A DNA stretch of 64,000 bases, from NCBI GenBank assembly GCA_018824405.1, contig JAHJGO010000016.1, positions 248,001 through 312,000 of the forward strand, in the 5' to 3' direction. Both the position numbers and the translations under genes were made by a program. The notes below the pieces were generated by a model, which searched no databases, was not told the origin of the DNA, and saw only the letters and a list, made by a program, of their open reading frames with translations. This document shows positions 28,368-36,768 of this stretch, piece by piece (positions within the stretch are counted from its first letter, which is position 1; each line of letters starts with the position of its first letter). Origin of the DNA: Gammaproteobacteria bacterium (GTDB lineage Bacteria; Pseudomonadota; Gammaproteobacteria; Burkholderiales; Sulfuricellaceae).

Positions 28368-28994
28368 ATGAGGTCATGTATAGCTGACGCCATATTGAAT
28401 GGAATAGAATTGGCTCATGAAAAATTTTCAAATTTCTCAGGTTATGGATCACTGCTCTCAGCCCCAGAATATTATTTAACCAGTCGAATTGCAGAATCGC
28501 TTCACGATGCTGACCTGGGTTATGTAACTTTGGAACACCACGTCCGTGAAGTTATGACTACCGGAGGTGGACTAAAGCGTGGGCAACCAACAAGGGCGCT
28601 TCGGTTGGATGGTCGAGCAGATATTGTCCTATGGAACGGCGATGATACGCCCCGCGCCATAATTGAAATCAAACACCCCCTTTACGAATACACTGTGCCT
28701 GCGGAGAAGGATATTCAGCGTATCAAGGCAAGTTTCTCATCAGGCAAGGAAGGTCTGCACTCCTTGACGGACGGTGTCTTTGCCTTCTGGACTGGTACTA
28801 ATGCGCCGAAACGGAAGGACTCGTCAGCAAAAGAACGCTTGGAGCGAAAAACAACTGATATCAAGGATGCTGTCTGCAATACTCTTGGAGAAGGATATAG
28901 AGTAACTAGATTCATTCGATCTCATGTGGTTCCAGACGATGAAGGGGAATGGGCGTGGGCCGCCGTGGTCTTTGTCGTGAACAAAGTTGCTTAG
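28368..28994 (+). CDS. PD-(D/E)XK-like nuclease-fold protein
   Basis: 208 aa with a clear RBS (AAGGGG) before the ATG. GRADIVLWNGDDTPRAIIEI followed by KHPL has the arrangement of a PD-(D/E)XK active site: Asp of RADIVLW, then Glu and Lys in IEIKHPL about 15 residues on, and a KDIQRI helix behind it. The rest is unlike any restriction enzyme I can name. In an island with a WYL regulator it could be a defence effector. Catalysis is inferred only. Confidence 0.6.
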   Translation: MRSCIADAILNGIELAHEKFSNFSGYGSLLSAPEYYLTSRIAESLHDADLGYVTLEHHVREVMTTGGGLKRGQPTRALRLDGRADIVLWNGDDTPRAIIEIKHPLYEYTVPAEKDIQRIKASFSSGKEGLHSLTDGVFAFWTGTNAPKRKDSSAKERLERKTTDIKDAVCNTLGEGYRVTRFIRSHVVPDDEGEWAWAAVVFVVNKVA

Positions 28995-29097
28995 GTTAGG
29001 TTTAGGATACGCCAAAACATCTTATGTGTATGTAACAGTTAAAAGAGAAGCGAAGTGACACACCCTCCCCCCACCGTCTGTAATGCTATCAAATTGT
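28995..29097. other. Convergent spacer in the island
   Basis: Short non-coding gap between convergent genes; no structure noted. Confidence 0.4.
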
Positions 29098-29397
29098 CTA
29101 CTTGAGGATGATTCGCCACATCCCCTGATACCCACCTTCCTGCCAGTATCCTTCCAGAATTTCGCCGTCCGGAAGGAAACGGTGCAGTGATGTCTGACCT
29201 TTCCGCTCTGGGGCAGTAAGATGAAAGTGTCCGTCCCCATTATTTTTGCCGCGATATTCGACCCAACCATCCTCGTCATGATAGGAAATCACCATTTCTT
29301 GGTCGTCGATCTTGACTTGGTAGCCTTCGTCGCGCAGTAGTGCTGAACGTTCATCGTAGTAAATTACATCGACAATGCAATTCTGCCAGACAGTCAT
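29098..29397 (-). CDS. Small acidic island protein, paralogue A
   Basis: 99 aa with an AAAGGAAA RBS. Its body shares a pattern with the gene at 29935-30477: YY-x-ER, ISYHDEDGWVEY, GDGH-x-L, SLHRF, ILEGYWQEGGYQGMWRI. Trp/Tyr-rich beta strands suggest a small all-beta fold. No known family is evident. A half-site GCGTCA of the island palindrome lies 71 nt before the start. Confidence 0.7.
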   Translation of the reverse strand: MTVWQNCIVDVIYYDERSALLRDEGYQVKIDDQEMVISYHDEDGWVEYRGKNNGDGHFHLTAPERKGQTSLHRFLPDGEILEGYWQEGGYQGMWRIILK

Positions 29398-29572
29398 GGA
29401 ATTTTCCTTTGTTTTGTATTGGCCGTTTTACCAGAGTTCGGAACATTGTTACACAATCATAAGGCTGGCGTCAGTTGACTCTATGTTGGTCGCCACGCCG
29501 CCTTAATCTCACCTGATCCCTGGCCATCTCCGGGGGGACTCATGGACATGTGCAATTCAGCGCATGACCCAC

Positions 29573-29908
29573 TTAAAAATCACAGGCCTGGATTACCGCC
29601 GCAGCCGGACCGACTAGATTGTCGCTATCACCGGGCTGGCGCAAGGCTGGCGAAGCGAAAGATGCCATGGCCTCTTCCGGGTGGTCGCGCATGTAGGCAT
29701 AAACCCCAACACCGCAACCACTTCCATCCGCGACCCTTTGTATCTGTTCGCATTGCAGGGAGGTGATGTCTCCTGCCTGTGAATTTCCATAAACACCGGC
29801 TTCGCCCAGGGCGGAAAGCCCCGTGGTGACGCAACCGGCCGAGGGGGGCTTGCCGCAGGACGCAAGAGTGGCGAGCAAAATGATCGGCAGAAAGGACGTG
29901 ATATGCAT
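29573..29908 (-). CDS. Small lipoprotein
   Basis: 111 aa from MHITSFLPIILLATLASCG, an export signal with the lipobox LASC. The mature part has several cysteines (CVTTG, CEQIQ, GCGVG, ACDF), so disulfides are likely in the periplasm. GGAG lies 7 nt before the ATG. It sits between the two paralogous island genes. Function unknown. Confidence 0.7.
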   Translation of the reverse strand: MHITSFLPIILLATLASCGKPPSAGCVTTGLSALGEAGVYGNSQAGDITSLQCEQIQRVADGSGCGVGVYAYMRDHPEEAMASFASPALRQPGDSDNLVGPAAAVIQACDF

Positions 29909-29934
29909 GATTTTCTCCAAGTTTGGTTATGCGT

Positions 29935-30477
29935 TTATGTCCAGGAAAGGCTCAGGATGAAACCGGCGAGTCGGCGAACCTCCTTGCGGGTAATGTCTTC
30001 AGGTATTCTGAAACTGACTGTCTCATCCTCGCGCAGCGGGAAACGGTAACGATTGCGGCGTGGACCCCAATCATCTTCATCCTCCCCGGCGATTAACCGG
30101 TCGAGTTCGTCAGCAGTACCTTCGCCCTCATCGGCAGAATCCTGAATTTCATCGCCGGTCACTGTATCGCTGATTTCACCCAACTCGATTCGCCACATGC
30201 CTTTGAGGCCATTTTCTTCCCAGTATCCTTCGAGAATCGAGCTGCTGGGGAAGCGATGCAGGCTGGCTCTGCCCTGTACTTCCTCGCACTCGAGCACATA
30301 GTGTCCATCACCGCTTTCATTCCCGGAATATACGGTGTAGCCATCTTCGCTTTCGTAGCTAATCGCGATTTCTCCGCTTTCTTCATTGATTCTGACTTCG
30401 CAGGGCATACGTTCCGCTGCCTCCTGGCTGGAATAATAGGTCCAGCAGGTGGCGTTTTTGTAAAAGGGTGTATCCAT
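29935..30477 (-). CDS. Small acidic island protein, paralogue B with C-terminal extension
   Basis: 180 aa from MDTPFYKNATCW, with AAGGAAC before the ATG. The N-terminal 95 residues match paralogue A (ISYESEDGYTVY, GDGHYVL, ASLHRF, ILEGYWEENGLKGMWRI). After an acidic linker comes a tail, RFPLREDETVSFRIPEDITRKEVRRLAGFI (quoted partly), a motif I have met at the C-terminus of many unrelated bacterial proteins. A perfect palindrome site lies 60 nt upstream. Confidence 0.7.
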   Translation of the reverse strand: MDTPFYKNATCWTYYSSQEAAERMPCEVRINEESGEIAISYESEDGYTVYSGNESGDGHYVLECEEVQGRASLHRFPSSSILEGYWEENGLKGMWRIELGEISDTVTGDEIQDSADEGEGTADELDRLIAGEDEDDWGPRRNRYRFPLREDETVSFRIPEDITRKEVRRLAGFILSLSWT

Positions 30478-30536
30478 GATCGTTCCTTCGTCGCTGTGGT
30501 TAATTTGCAAGTTCAGAAGGATATTACGATGGTATG

Positions 30537-30553
30537 GCGTCAGAATTTGACGC
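30537..30553. promoter_or_regulatory. Island palindrome 2
   Basis: GCGTCA-GAATT-TGACGC, a perfect 6-bp inverted repeat, 60 nt upstream of the minus-strand gene that starts at 30477. Confidence 0.6.
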
Positions 30554-30567
30554 TATTGGGCCATTGG

Positions 30568-31029
30568 TTATTTTGTTAATTGGTTGCATATCTCGCACAG
30601 CAGGCTTATGTGCGGCCATGATCTAATGCTTCCCTCCGCGCCACAGTACTCACAAGTCTTCGATGCCCGTTCCTGTGCGCGTGTAATGATTTCCAAAATT
30701 CGCTCCCTGATGGCAGGCGAAAGGTCAGCTTTCATGTCTTCGTCTTGATTTCCATCAGTTGCTACAGACTCGAATTCAACAATGCCTTCGGGGCACACCG
30801 CGCTGATAATGACTTGGTGTTTCGGCCCCCAATACATTGTCAACCTTCCCCATTTCTCCTTGATCTGAATCCAGTGAAATTTCCGCAGATCGTCCTCACT
30901 CAGCATGTTTTGGATTTCCTGACACACGTGGGCAACGATGGGCATCCAACCGGGACCAATGTTGATGCCCAGCCAGTAGGGGCCGCCCGAGAATTGCTGT
31001 GGGTACTGGTTGATGATGTTTTTGTCCAT
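30568..31029 (-). CDS. Hypothetical protein with C-terminal zinc finger
   Basis: 153 aa with an AGGTGG RBS. The first part contains IGPGWMPIVAHVCQEI and IQIKEKWGRLTMYWG, a pattern I recall from many short uncharacterised proteins. The tail CEYCGAEGSIRSWPHISLLC-EIC gives two CxxC pairs, so zinc binding is likely. Function is unknown. A palindrome site lies 67 nt upstream. Confidence 0.7.
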   Translation of the reverse strand: MDKNIINQYPQQFSGGPYWLGINIGPGWMPIVAHVCQEIQNMLSEDDLRKFHWIQIKEKWGRLTMYWGPKHQVIISAVCPEGIVEFESVATDGNQDEDMKADLSPAIRERILEIITRAQERASKTCEYCGAEGSIRSWPHISLLCEICNQLTK

Positions 31030-31095
31030 GTCACGGCCACCTGCTTCGTTGCTGAAGGTTAATTTCCAAGTTGGGAAGTAGATTGCGCTGGCCTG

Positions 31096-31112
31096 ACGTC
31101 AGAATTTGACGC
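31096..31112. promoter_or_regulatory. Island palindrome 3
   Basis: ACGTCA-GAATT-TGACGC, 67 nt upstream of the gene starting at 31029 (minus). The spacer is identical to sites 1 and 2. Confidence 0.6.
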
Positions 31113-31227
31113 TGCTGTTTTATGCAGCTGTTTGCCATTTCCAATATAGGGAGTGGATTAGATTTTCCGTGACACCATGCAGAGCCGTATTGATACATGC
31201 ACATCCGAATTTAGTTCAAAACCAAAA

Positions 31228-31244
31228 GCGTCAGTTTCTGTCGC
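31228..31244. promoter_or_regulatory. Island palindrome 4 (diverged)
   Basis: GCGTCA-GTTTC-TGTCGC, one mismatch in the right arm and a different spacer, 76 nt upstream of the plus-strand gene at 31320. Confidence 0.4.
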
Positions 31245-31319
31245 CTATCTTGCCTATCCTTGGGATCTAAATCAGCGGCTTTGCTGATTTCGCGGTTCAC
31301 AAATATTGATGGGGGAAAT

Positions 31320-31727
31320 ATGGCTCAGATGAAAGAAATGTTAATGGAGCAACTTGAGGGTCTGCTAACTGACACTTCTCATAGCAGGCGACTGGCAAGA
31401 AGGCTTGTTGTCCTGGCGGGATGCTTGGCAGAGGGTCCCATGCCGGAAGAAATGCAACACCAATTGACGTCATTATCAAGGCTGATGGTATTGCAGGATA
31501 TTCTTGACCCCTTGACCGAATCACTGAATCGGATGGCATACAAAATTGGCTATGCAAACTCGGAACAAGCTCAAATGCGTGACTCATCTCCAGAAATTGT
31601 TGCCATCCTGGGACAGATCGAGGAAGTCCGACGCCAGATGGCTGAAATCGATCCGATCAACTTTGCCGAAATTATCACCTGGGTTATTTCCCTTGCGAGG
31701 GGGCAAAAACTTTGGTTAAGGAAATGA
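31320..31727 (+). CDS. Hypothetical island protein
   Basis: 135 aa from the ATG at 31320, preceded by GGGGGAAAT. It is mostly predicted helix (MKEMLMEQLEGLL, RRLARRLVVLAGCLAEG, LGQIEEVRRQMAEI). I recognise no family. It is the last gene before the right boundary repeat of the island. Confidence 0.65.
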   Translation: MAQMKEMLMEQLEGLLTDTSHSRRLARRLVVLAGCLAEGPMPEEMQHQLTSLSRLMVLQDILDPLTESLNRMAYKIGYANSEQAQMRDSSPEIVAILGQIEEVRRQMAEIDPINFAEIITWVISLARGQKLWLRK

Positions 31728-31867
31728 GCTATGACCGGAGCCAAGATGGCCGCAGCCAAGTGACCACCCCAATCGGGACTTGTAAGCACCAGCGCCCGGA
31801 TTCGCCTGAACTCGCGTGCCAATCGCGGCAAGGAAATCGACTCGTTCCCGCGCCCAGATTCATCTCT

Positions 31868-31883
31868 TCGGGCGCGCCAGTCA
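31868..31883. repeat. Right island boundary repeat (attR-like)
   Basis: Exact copy of the 16 bases at 25902-25917. The roughly 45 bases that follow also resemble those after tRNA-Arg (GGGCACT, TTAG-GTT), as expected for an older integration or duplication. Confidence 0.6.
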
Positions 31884-31974
31884 TGCAAGAATCCGGGCAC
31901 TCGTTTTAGCGTTGCCCATTTTTATCTCAGCGCTAATGTATTCAGGGGCGGCAATAATCCTGAATTCAGGTCTG

Positions 31975-33303
31975 TCAGACCTTGCCCGCTTCGGTGCAGC
32001 TATCCGGGGCCAGCAGCAGAAGGTCGCTGGTTTTCTGCAGTAGTTGGCTCTGACCTTCGATTTCTGCCAAGGCAGCTTGATATTCCAGGGAAATTTTCTG
32101 CATCAGTTCCTGAAAAACCGGTTGGGGCACTAGGTCGAACTGCATCTGGACTTCGCGCAGGGACTCGCGGGCCGTTTGTGCCTGGCTTTTTATAACCTCC
32201 AGCCGGGTTTGGGCGAGTCTGAGGTTTTCGAACGCTTGTGCGGTATTTAGCTGGAGGTCCAGCCGAGCCTGGTCATCGAGGGTGCGATTCACCATTACGG
32301 CAGCATTGAGCCGGTCCTTGTTGGCGCGTTCGGCCTCCTGAAAGCCGGCTGGCATGTGAATGCTGACACCACCCGTGGCTGCATAGCCACGCCTGTCGCT
32401 GGCGAACTCGTCAACGTAGCTCACGCCCAGATGGAGGCTTGCATTCAGGCTGCTGCCGGCATCGATTTCCCGGTTGTACAGCAGGGCTTCGCGTTGTGCT
32501 TTGAGGTGTTTGAGCTCTGCCGAATGGCGTTCCGCGGATTGAGTGAGGTTTGCGCTGGACAGGCAAAGCTGCGGAAGATCCGGCTGTATCGGCTGAAAGA
32601 CCTCGATTCTCTGGCCCAGAATCGAATGCATGGTATTCAGTGCCACGCGCTGCAGGGCACGGAAGCGTTGCTGTTCACCCCGTGCGGCAGCCAGCTCGTT
32701 GTTGAAGCGCAGATGTTCGCTGCCGGTCCACATTCCCTTCTCATGCAATTTGCTGGCTGCGGGCTGATTGGCGGCCAGCGTTTCGACATACTGTCCGGCC
32801 AGTTGCTCTGCCTGACTGTATTGCCAGTACAGGGTGTATTGCTTGCGCAGCTGATTCAGCAAATGAAGCCGTGCGGCATCGAGTTCGATCGAATTCAGCA
32901 GGAGTTGTGTTTGTGCGGTCTTTGTCGCCTCAAGTTGCTGCGCGCGGCCACCAAGCAGCGGGTAACTCAACCCGACATAAGGCTGCAAGGCATTGTAGTT
33001 GCGGGTCAGGCTGCTGGTGACGATCTGTCTGTGATGTCCGGCATCCAGCCTGCCGGCGATTTGCATGCCTTCTTTGGCCTGCTCCTGGCGTATCAGGTGT
33101 TGTGCATAACCGATTTGAATTTCCTTTGCCTTGAGATGCAAAGATGAAGCAATCCGGCCTTCCAGTTTGGATAGCGGCAAAGAGTCGGCCAGAGCCGCTA
33201 GCGGTTCGAAAATGGTGCCCAGCATTGCCGCCAGCATCGTGATGCGCAATTTTGCCAGACAGAGCGGTTTTATCCTGCTGTCACCCTTTGATGTGTCAAG
33301 CAT
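31975..33303 (-). CDS. TolC-family outer-membrane channel
   Basis: 442 aa from the ATG at 33303, five bases after a GGGGG run; the frame extends upstream without an RBS. A signal sequence (AMLGTIFEPLAALAD) is followed by the alpha-helical repeat pattern of TolC proteins, with long coiled coils and an AFENLRLAQTRLEVIKSQAQ stretch near the end. It is the last gene of a polysaccharide operon and would be the outer-membrane exit of an HlyD-like adaptor (35666-36766) rather than of an RND pump. Confidence 0.8.
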   Translation of the reverse strand: MLDTSKGDSRIKPLCLAKLRITMLAAMLGTIFEPLAALADSLPLSKLEGRIASSLHLKAKEIQIGYAQHLIRQEQAKEGMQIAGRLDAGHHRQIVTSSLTRNYNALQPYVGLSYPLLGGRAQQLEATKTAQTQLLLNSIELDAARLHLLNQLRKQYTLYWQYSQAEQLAGQYVETLAANQPAASKLHEKGMWTGSEHLRFNNELAAARGEQQRFRALQRVALNTMHSILGQRIEVFQPIQPDLPQLCLSSANLTQSAERHSAELKHLKAQREALLYNREIDAGSSLNASLHLGVSYVDEFASDRRGYAATGGVSIHMPAGFQEAERANKDRLNAAVMVNRTLDDQARLDLQLNTAQAFENLRLAQTRLEVIKSQAQTARESLREVQMQFDLVPQPVFQELMQKISLEYQAALAEIEGQSQLLQKTSDLLLLAPDSCTEAGKV

Positions 33304-33346
33304 ACAAACCCCCTTTTTTATATGTTCTGGTGTTTGTCTGGTTCTC

Positions 33347-34654
33347 CTACCAATGCGGAGTCCTGGCCCAGATTCTTTTTGGCACATAGGGGTGCCAGAG
33401 ACGGATACGCAGAAATTCGCGCAGCATGGAAAGCAGTTCCACCATGTGAATGGGCAGGCGGTAAAAAGGGTAGAGCGGCGCCAGCCAGAGCATTCTGAGC
33501 CGGGGTGTGGCGGCGATGTCGTGCGCGATCAGCAGCTTGACGAAGATAAAGAAGGTGGTGAGCCAGTACACGACCGTCAGCAATGCAGGTGTGGAGAATG
33601 GATCGGTGACAATGAAATAGAGCACGCTCCACAGCGCAAGAAAGGGAATAATGACGCGGAACAGCAGAATATCGGCGAAGACAAAGGCGTTGACGATGCC
33701 AAAGCGCCAGAAGTGATAGAGATCGCCTTGCTTGTGCAGGCGGATCTTGACCATGTTCCGGGTCCAGCGGCTGCGCTGACGCAGCAGCCAGCCGTAGCGG
33801 TCGGGCACATCGGTCCAGACGATGGCATCCAGCGCGAAGCGCAGTTTCCAGCCCTGCTTGCGCAGGCGCAGCGTGAGGTCGGTGTCGTCTCCCAGCCCGG
33901 AATCGTAACCGCCCAGCTGGCGCATGGCGGCAGCACGGAACATGCTGCCGGCACCGGGCAGGATGGACAGCAGGTTCAAGGGCGCGCGCCACATTCTTGA
34001 GATGCTGACGTTCATCGCATATTCGCATTCCTGAAAGCGGGTGACCCAGTTCCGGGGTGCATTTCGCACGCGCAGGTTCGCGGTAACGGCGCCCACTTTT
34101 GCGTCGGAAAAAGGGGCGAGCAGGTGCTGGATGATGCCCGGCTGCATTTCGCAGTCCGCATCCGGCACAAAAATGAACTCCCCGCGTGCCATCACCAGTC
34201 CGATATTCAGGCTGCCAGGTTTGCCGTTGTGGTTTTTGGCTTCGAATACCCGAACCCGGCCGGTTTTCTCCCATTTGCGGGCGCGTGCCACGCTGTCGTC
34301 GCTGGAATGATCATCGACAAAAATGATTTCAAGCTTGTGATAACCGCATTGCAGCGTGGACAGAATCATTTTTTCGATGCTGTCACCGGCATTGCGTCCC
34401 GCGATGATGACAGAAACCAGCGGGTTGACGGGCAGGCCAGAGCCAGAGCTCGGGAAGAGCGCCCGGGGGTAAAACAGGCTGACCAGCCAGAGCAGAATGT
34501 CGGGCAGCACAAAACGCATCAGGATCAGAACCAGAAACCAGAAAAACAGATTGGCGGATGTCAGCAGTTCGCCCAGCATATGCGACATGCCGCCCATGCT
34601 GACCAGGCTCAGGGGCGAGAGGAAATAGTTCAGGAAGCCGTTCAGGTGTTCCAT
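33347..34654 (-). CDS. Processive family 2 glycosyltransferase (membrane polysaccharide synthase)
   Basis: 435 aa. One or two N-terminal helices are followed by a GT-A domain: SVIIAGRNAG, IFVDDHSSDD, the DxD motif VPDADCEM, the catalytic-base region GLGDDTDL and the QxxRW-like RQRSRWTRN. Three or four C-terminal helices follow. This is the layout of PgaC, cellulose and hyaluronan synthases, which polymerise UDP-sugars and extrude the chain. The start overlaps the TackOD1-like gene by 13 nt. The sugar polymerised is unknown. Confidence 0.88.
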   Translation of the reverse strand: MEHLNGFLNYFLSPLSLVSMGGMSHMLGELLTSANLFFWFLVLILMRFVLPDILLWLVSLFYPRALFPSSGSGLPVNPLVSVIIAGRNAGDSIEKMILSTLQCGYHKLEIIFVDDHSSDDSVARARKWEKTGRVRVFEAKNHNGKPGSLNIGLVMARGEFIFVPDADCEMQPGIIQHLLAPFSDAKVGAVTANLRVRNAPRNWVTRFQECEYAMNVSISRMWRAPLNLLSILPGAGSMFRAAAMRQLGGYDSGLGDDTDLTLRLRKQGWKLRFALDAIVWTDVPDRYGWLLRQRSRWTRNMVKIRLHKQGDLYHFWRFGIVNAFVFADILLFRVIIPFLALWSVLYFIVTDPFSTPALLTVVYWLTTFFIFVKLLIAHDIAATPRLRMLWLAPLYPFYRLPIHMVELLSMLREFLRIRLWHPYVPKRIWARTPHW

Positions 34655-35634
34655 GATTGCTCCGCCAGCTGGCTCGCTACATCGCCTTCCTGATTAAGAT
34701 CGATCACGTGCGCCTGCAGTGCAGCGCCGGCACCGGCAATAAAGCGCCTGAGCCAGATATCCGCCCCGGCCTTGTCCGTTGCCGGCAACAGGAGCAACAG
34801 CCGGTCTTCGGTGTAACGTCCGATCTTGTCTGAATTACGCAGGTTTTCTGCCATATGAAACACCAGTCTCTCCGTTTCTGTGTCATCGGCCGTGGCGAGC
34901 TTGATCATGATCAGGCTGAAGGCCGTTCCATAGCGCTTGGCGCGGCGCATCTCGTCCTCCAGCAGGAACATGAAAACATGCTTGCGATAGATCGGGTGCC
35001 CGTCTCCTTCCAGCAGCAGTTCTTCTTCCTGGTCGTAGAGGCGGCCATTGCTCAGCGCAGCCATGCCGAGCGAGTTCAGCCGGAAGCTGTGGATGTCCTT
35101 GTGCAGCAACTGGTCGCCGGGCGTGCGTGTCTGGCAGTTCATGCACAGGCCTTCCACTTCCGGAACCTGGAAAGAGGCGTGGCAGCTGTGGCAAGTGAAA
35201 TTCTCGCCCGGGATGTCGTGGTCGGTGCCAAGATCCGTCAAGTGGCCATGGCATTTCGGGCAGATTCGTCCCTTGCCGTTATGGACAAAGGTTTCGGCTG
35301 GCGCCACGTAGCCGCAGCGGAAATGGTGCAAGAGCGAAACCGGCGAGATATGCGAAGACTTGCAGGACGAGCAGGCTTCACGCACATTGACGTGATGGCT
35401 GCCGCAGGAAGGACATACGCTCAGGCGGTCGAAAAACAGTTTGTCCAGATAGTCTGCCGAGGCAAGATATTCCAGACCCTGCAGCATCTGCCCGGCAACG
35501 TCCGGTTCGGATTGTGGGAAAAGGGTGTAGCCATCGATATGTTCGGCCTGCCACTGAGGCAGCAAGTGGCCGCCGCGCTGCTGAACCTGCTGCAACACCG
35601 TCATGGGTTCGCCATACTTGTTTTCGGTATCCAT
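34642..35634 (-). CDS. Zinc-ribbon (TackOD1-like) protein with degenerate GGDEF-like domain
   Basis: 330 aa from the ATG at 35634 (GGAGGA 7 nt upstream). A cysteine array C74xxC77, C88xxC91, C107, C125xxC128, C148xxC151 and C164xxC167 matches the TackOD1 zinc-binding output domain as I remember it. From about residue 215 the fold resembles GGDEF (DEMRRAKRYGTAFSLIMIKL, LRNSDKIGRYTEDRLLLLLP); YTEDR (274-278) replaces GGDEF, so it cannot make c-di-GMP but might bind it, as PelD does. It sits between adaptor and synthase genes, so control of polysaccharide synthesis is plausible. Confidence 0.65.
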   Translation of the reverse strand: MDTENKYGEPMTVLQQVQQRGGHLLPQWQAEHIDGYTLFPQSEPDVAGQMLQGLEYLASADYLDKLFFDRLSVCPSCGSHHVNVREACSSCKSSHISPVSLLHHFRCGYVAPAETFVHNGKGRICPKCHGHLTDLGTDHDIPGENFTCHSCHASFQVPEVEGLCMNCQTRTPGDQLLHKDIHSFRLNSLGMAALSNGRLYDQEEELLLEGDGHPIYRKHVFMFLLEDEMRRAKRYGTAFSLIMIKLATADDTETERLVFHMAENLRNSDKIGRYTEDRLLLLLPATDKAGADIWLRRFIAGAGAALQAHVIDLNQEGDVASQLAEQSWNT

Positions 35635-35665
35635 TTTCATTCCTCCCCTTTGCATCCGGATCAGG

Positions 35666-36766
35666 TTAACTCATGCTCCAAAGCCATTCGCCCCATGATG
35701 AAACGGGGATTCTGACCTGCACCCTGGCATCGAAAATCAGCTTCTCCCGCACTGCCGGGTCGAGCTTTTCCATGTTGTCCAGGGCGATTTTTACCGGGCG
35801 GTACTGTGACCACTGCTTGTGCTGCCAGAAATAACGGGTCAGCGACTCCGGCAGTTTGGAAGCTTCAGGCGTCAACGCCGTGATTCGCCCCGGCAAGGTT
35901 TCCGCGATGCCAGGGATGCTGACATAGGCAGGCATTCCGACACTGAGGCTGGAGATTTCCGACAGGTCGGTGAAGACCATTACATAAGCCCGGTCGATGT
36001 CGAAAATGCGATAGATCGGCGCCCCTGCTTCGACCACGGCATTCGGGCGTGCGGTGCAATCGAGCACCTGGCCGGAAACGGGCGAGAGAATCGGTTGCGT
36101 GCTGACGCGCTTGCGGGCTTCATCTATCAGGCTGAGCTGCTGTTCCAGAGAAGCGATTTTTTCCACGCTGCCTTTTTTGATTTGAGCCAGATTTAACTGC
36201 GACTTTTGCCAGGCTTCCCTGAGTGCAGCCGATTCCGCAGATGCCCGCAGCCAGTCCGAGCGGGCGGCATCGCGCGCCACCCGTCCGATGGCGCGGGCAT
36301 CGTGCAATTCGTCATAAGCCTGGGAGAGCGACTTGTTCTTTTCCGCTGAAGACACTGCGGCCTGATAATTTTGCCGCGCCATCTGAACCTCGCTTGCCGC
36401 AACGGCAGTGCCCTCATTCTGGTTGATCTGTTCCAGGTGCAACGATGTCAGCCGGGCCTGGTAGTCGGATGCATATTGCTCGTCCAGAATAAAATTGCTC
36501 ACGATGACCAGCGGATCGCCCGCCTTGACTTTGCTGAAGCAGGTTGTGAGCTGCTGGGTAATCTGGGCGCGGTAAAGCGGGGAAACCGGTATCAGATCGC
36601 CGTGCAGCAGTCCTTCCACGCGTACATTGGCGGGTGGTACGGCGATCGCATAGGTGATCGTTCCACCTATCAGCAGGGCCAGGGTAATTTTTGTCCAGCG
36701 GCGTTTGCCACTTGCCGCCTTCTCGTCTGATGTCTGTTTTTGCAGGGGTTTTCCGCGGAAATGCAT
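35666..36766 (-). CDS. HlyD/Alg44-like membrane-fusion adaptor
   Basis: 366 aa from the second ATG (36766), six nt after AAGGAG. A cytoplasmic basic N-terminus and one transmembrane helix (about 27-46) are followed by a lipoyl half-motif, a long coiled coil (about 90-210), a second half-motif (ILSPVSGQVLDC) and a beta-barrel domain (VGMPAYVSIPG). Such adaptors bridge inner-membrane synthase and outer-membrane channel. The TolC-like gene of the same operon is the obvious partner. Confidence 0.82.
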   Translation of the reverse strand: MHFRGKPLQKQTSDEKAASGKRRWTKITLALLIGGTITYAIAVPPANVRVEGLLHGDLIPVSPLYRAQITQQLTTCFSKVKAGDPLVIVSNFILDEQYASDYQARLTSLHLEQINQNEGTAVAASEVQMARQNYQAAVSSAEKNKSLSQAYDELHDARAIGRVARDAARSDWLRASAESAALREAWQKSQLNLAQIKKGSVEKIASLEQQLSLIDEARKRVSTQPILSPVSGQVLDCTARPNAVVEAGAPIYRIFDIDRAYVMVFTDLSEISSLSVGMPAYVSIPGIAETLPGRITALTPEASKLPESLTRYFWQHKQWSQYRPVKIALDNMEKLDPAVREKLIFDARVQVRIPVSSWGEWLWSMS

Positions 36767-36768
36767 GA

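Larger units (their letters stand above)
25902..31883. mobile_element. tRNA-Arg-associated genomic island without integrase
   Basis: A 16-bp direct repeat (TCGGGCGCGCCAGTCA) at the tRNA-Arg 3' end recurs at 31868-31883. The roughly 6 kb between carries AT-richer, mostly unknown genes on both strands, unlike the core genes outside. No recombinase is present, so the element looks degraded or mobilised in trans. A recurrent palindrome inside the interval also sets it apart. Confidence 0.65.

Noticed and set aside
29542-29766. Short plus-strand frame opposite the island lipoprotein
   Set aside because: The minus-strand lipoprotein has lipobox and RBS; the plus frame has neither.
31731-31909. Short plus-strand frame across the right island boundary
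   Set aside because: No RBS or protein-like composition; it spans the boundary repeat.
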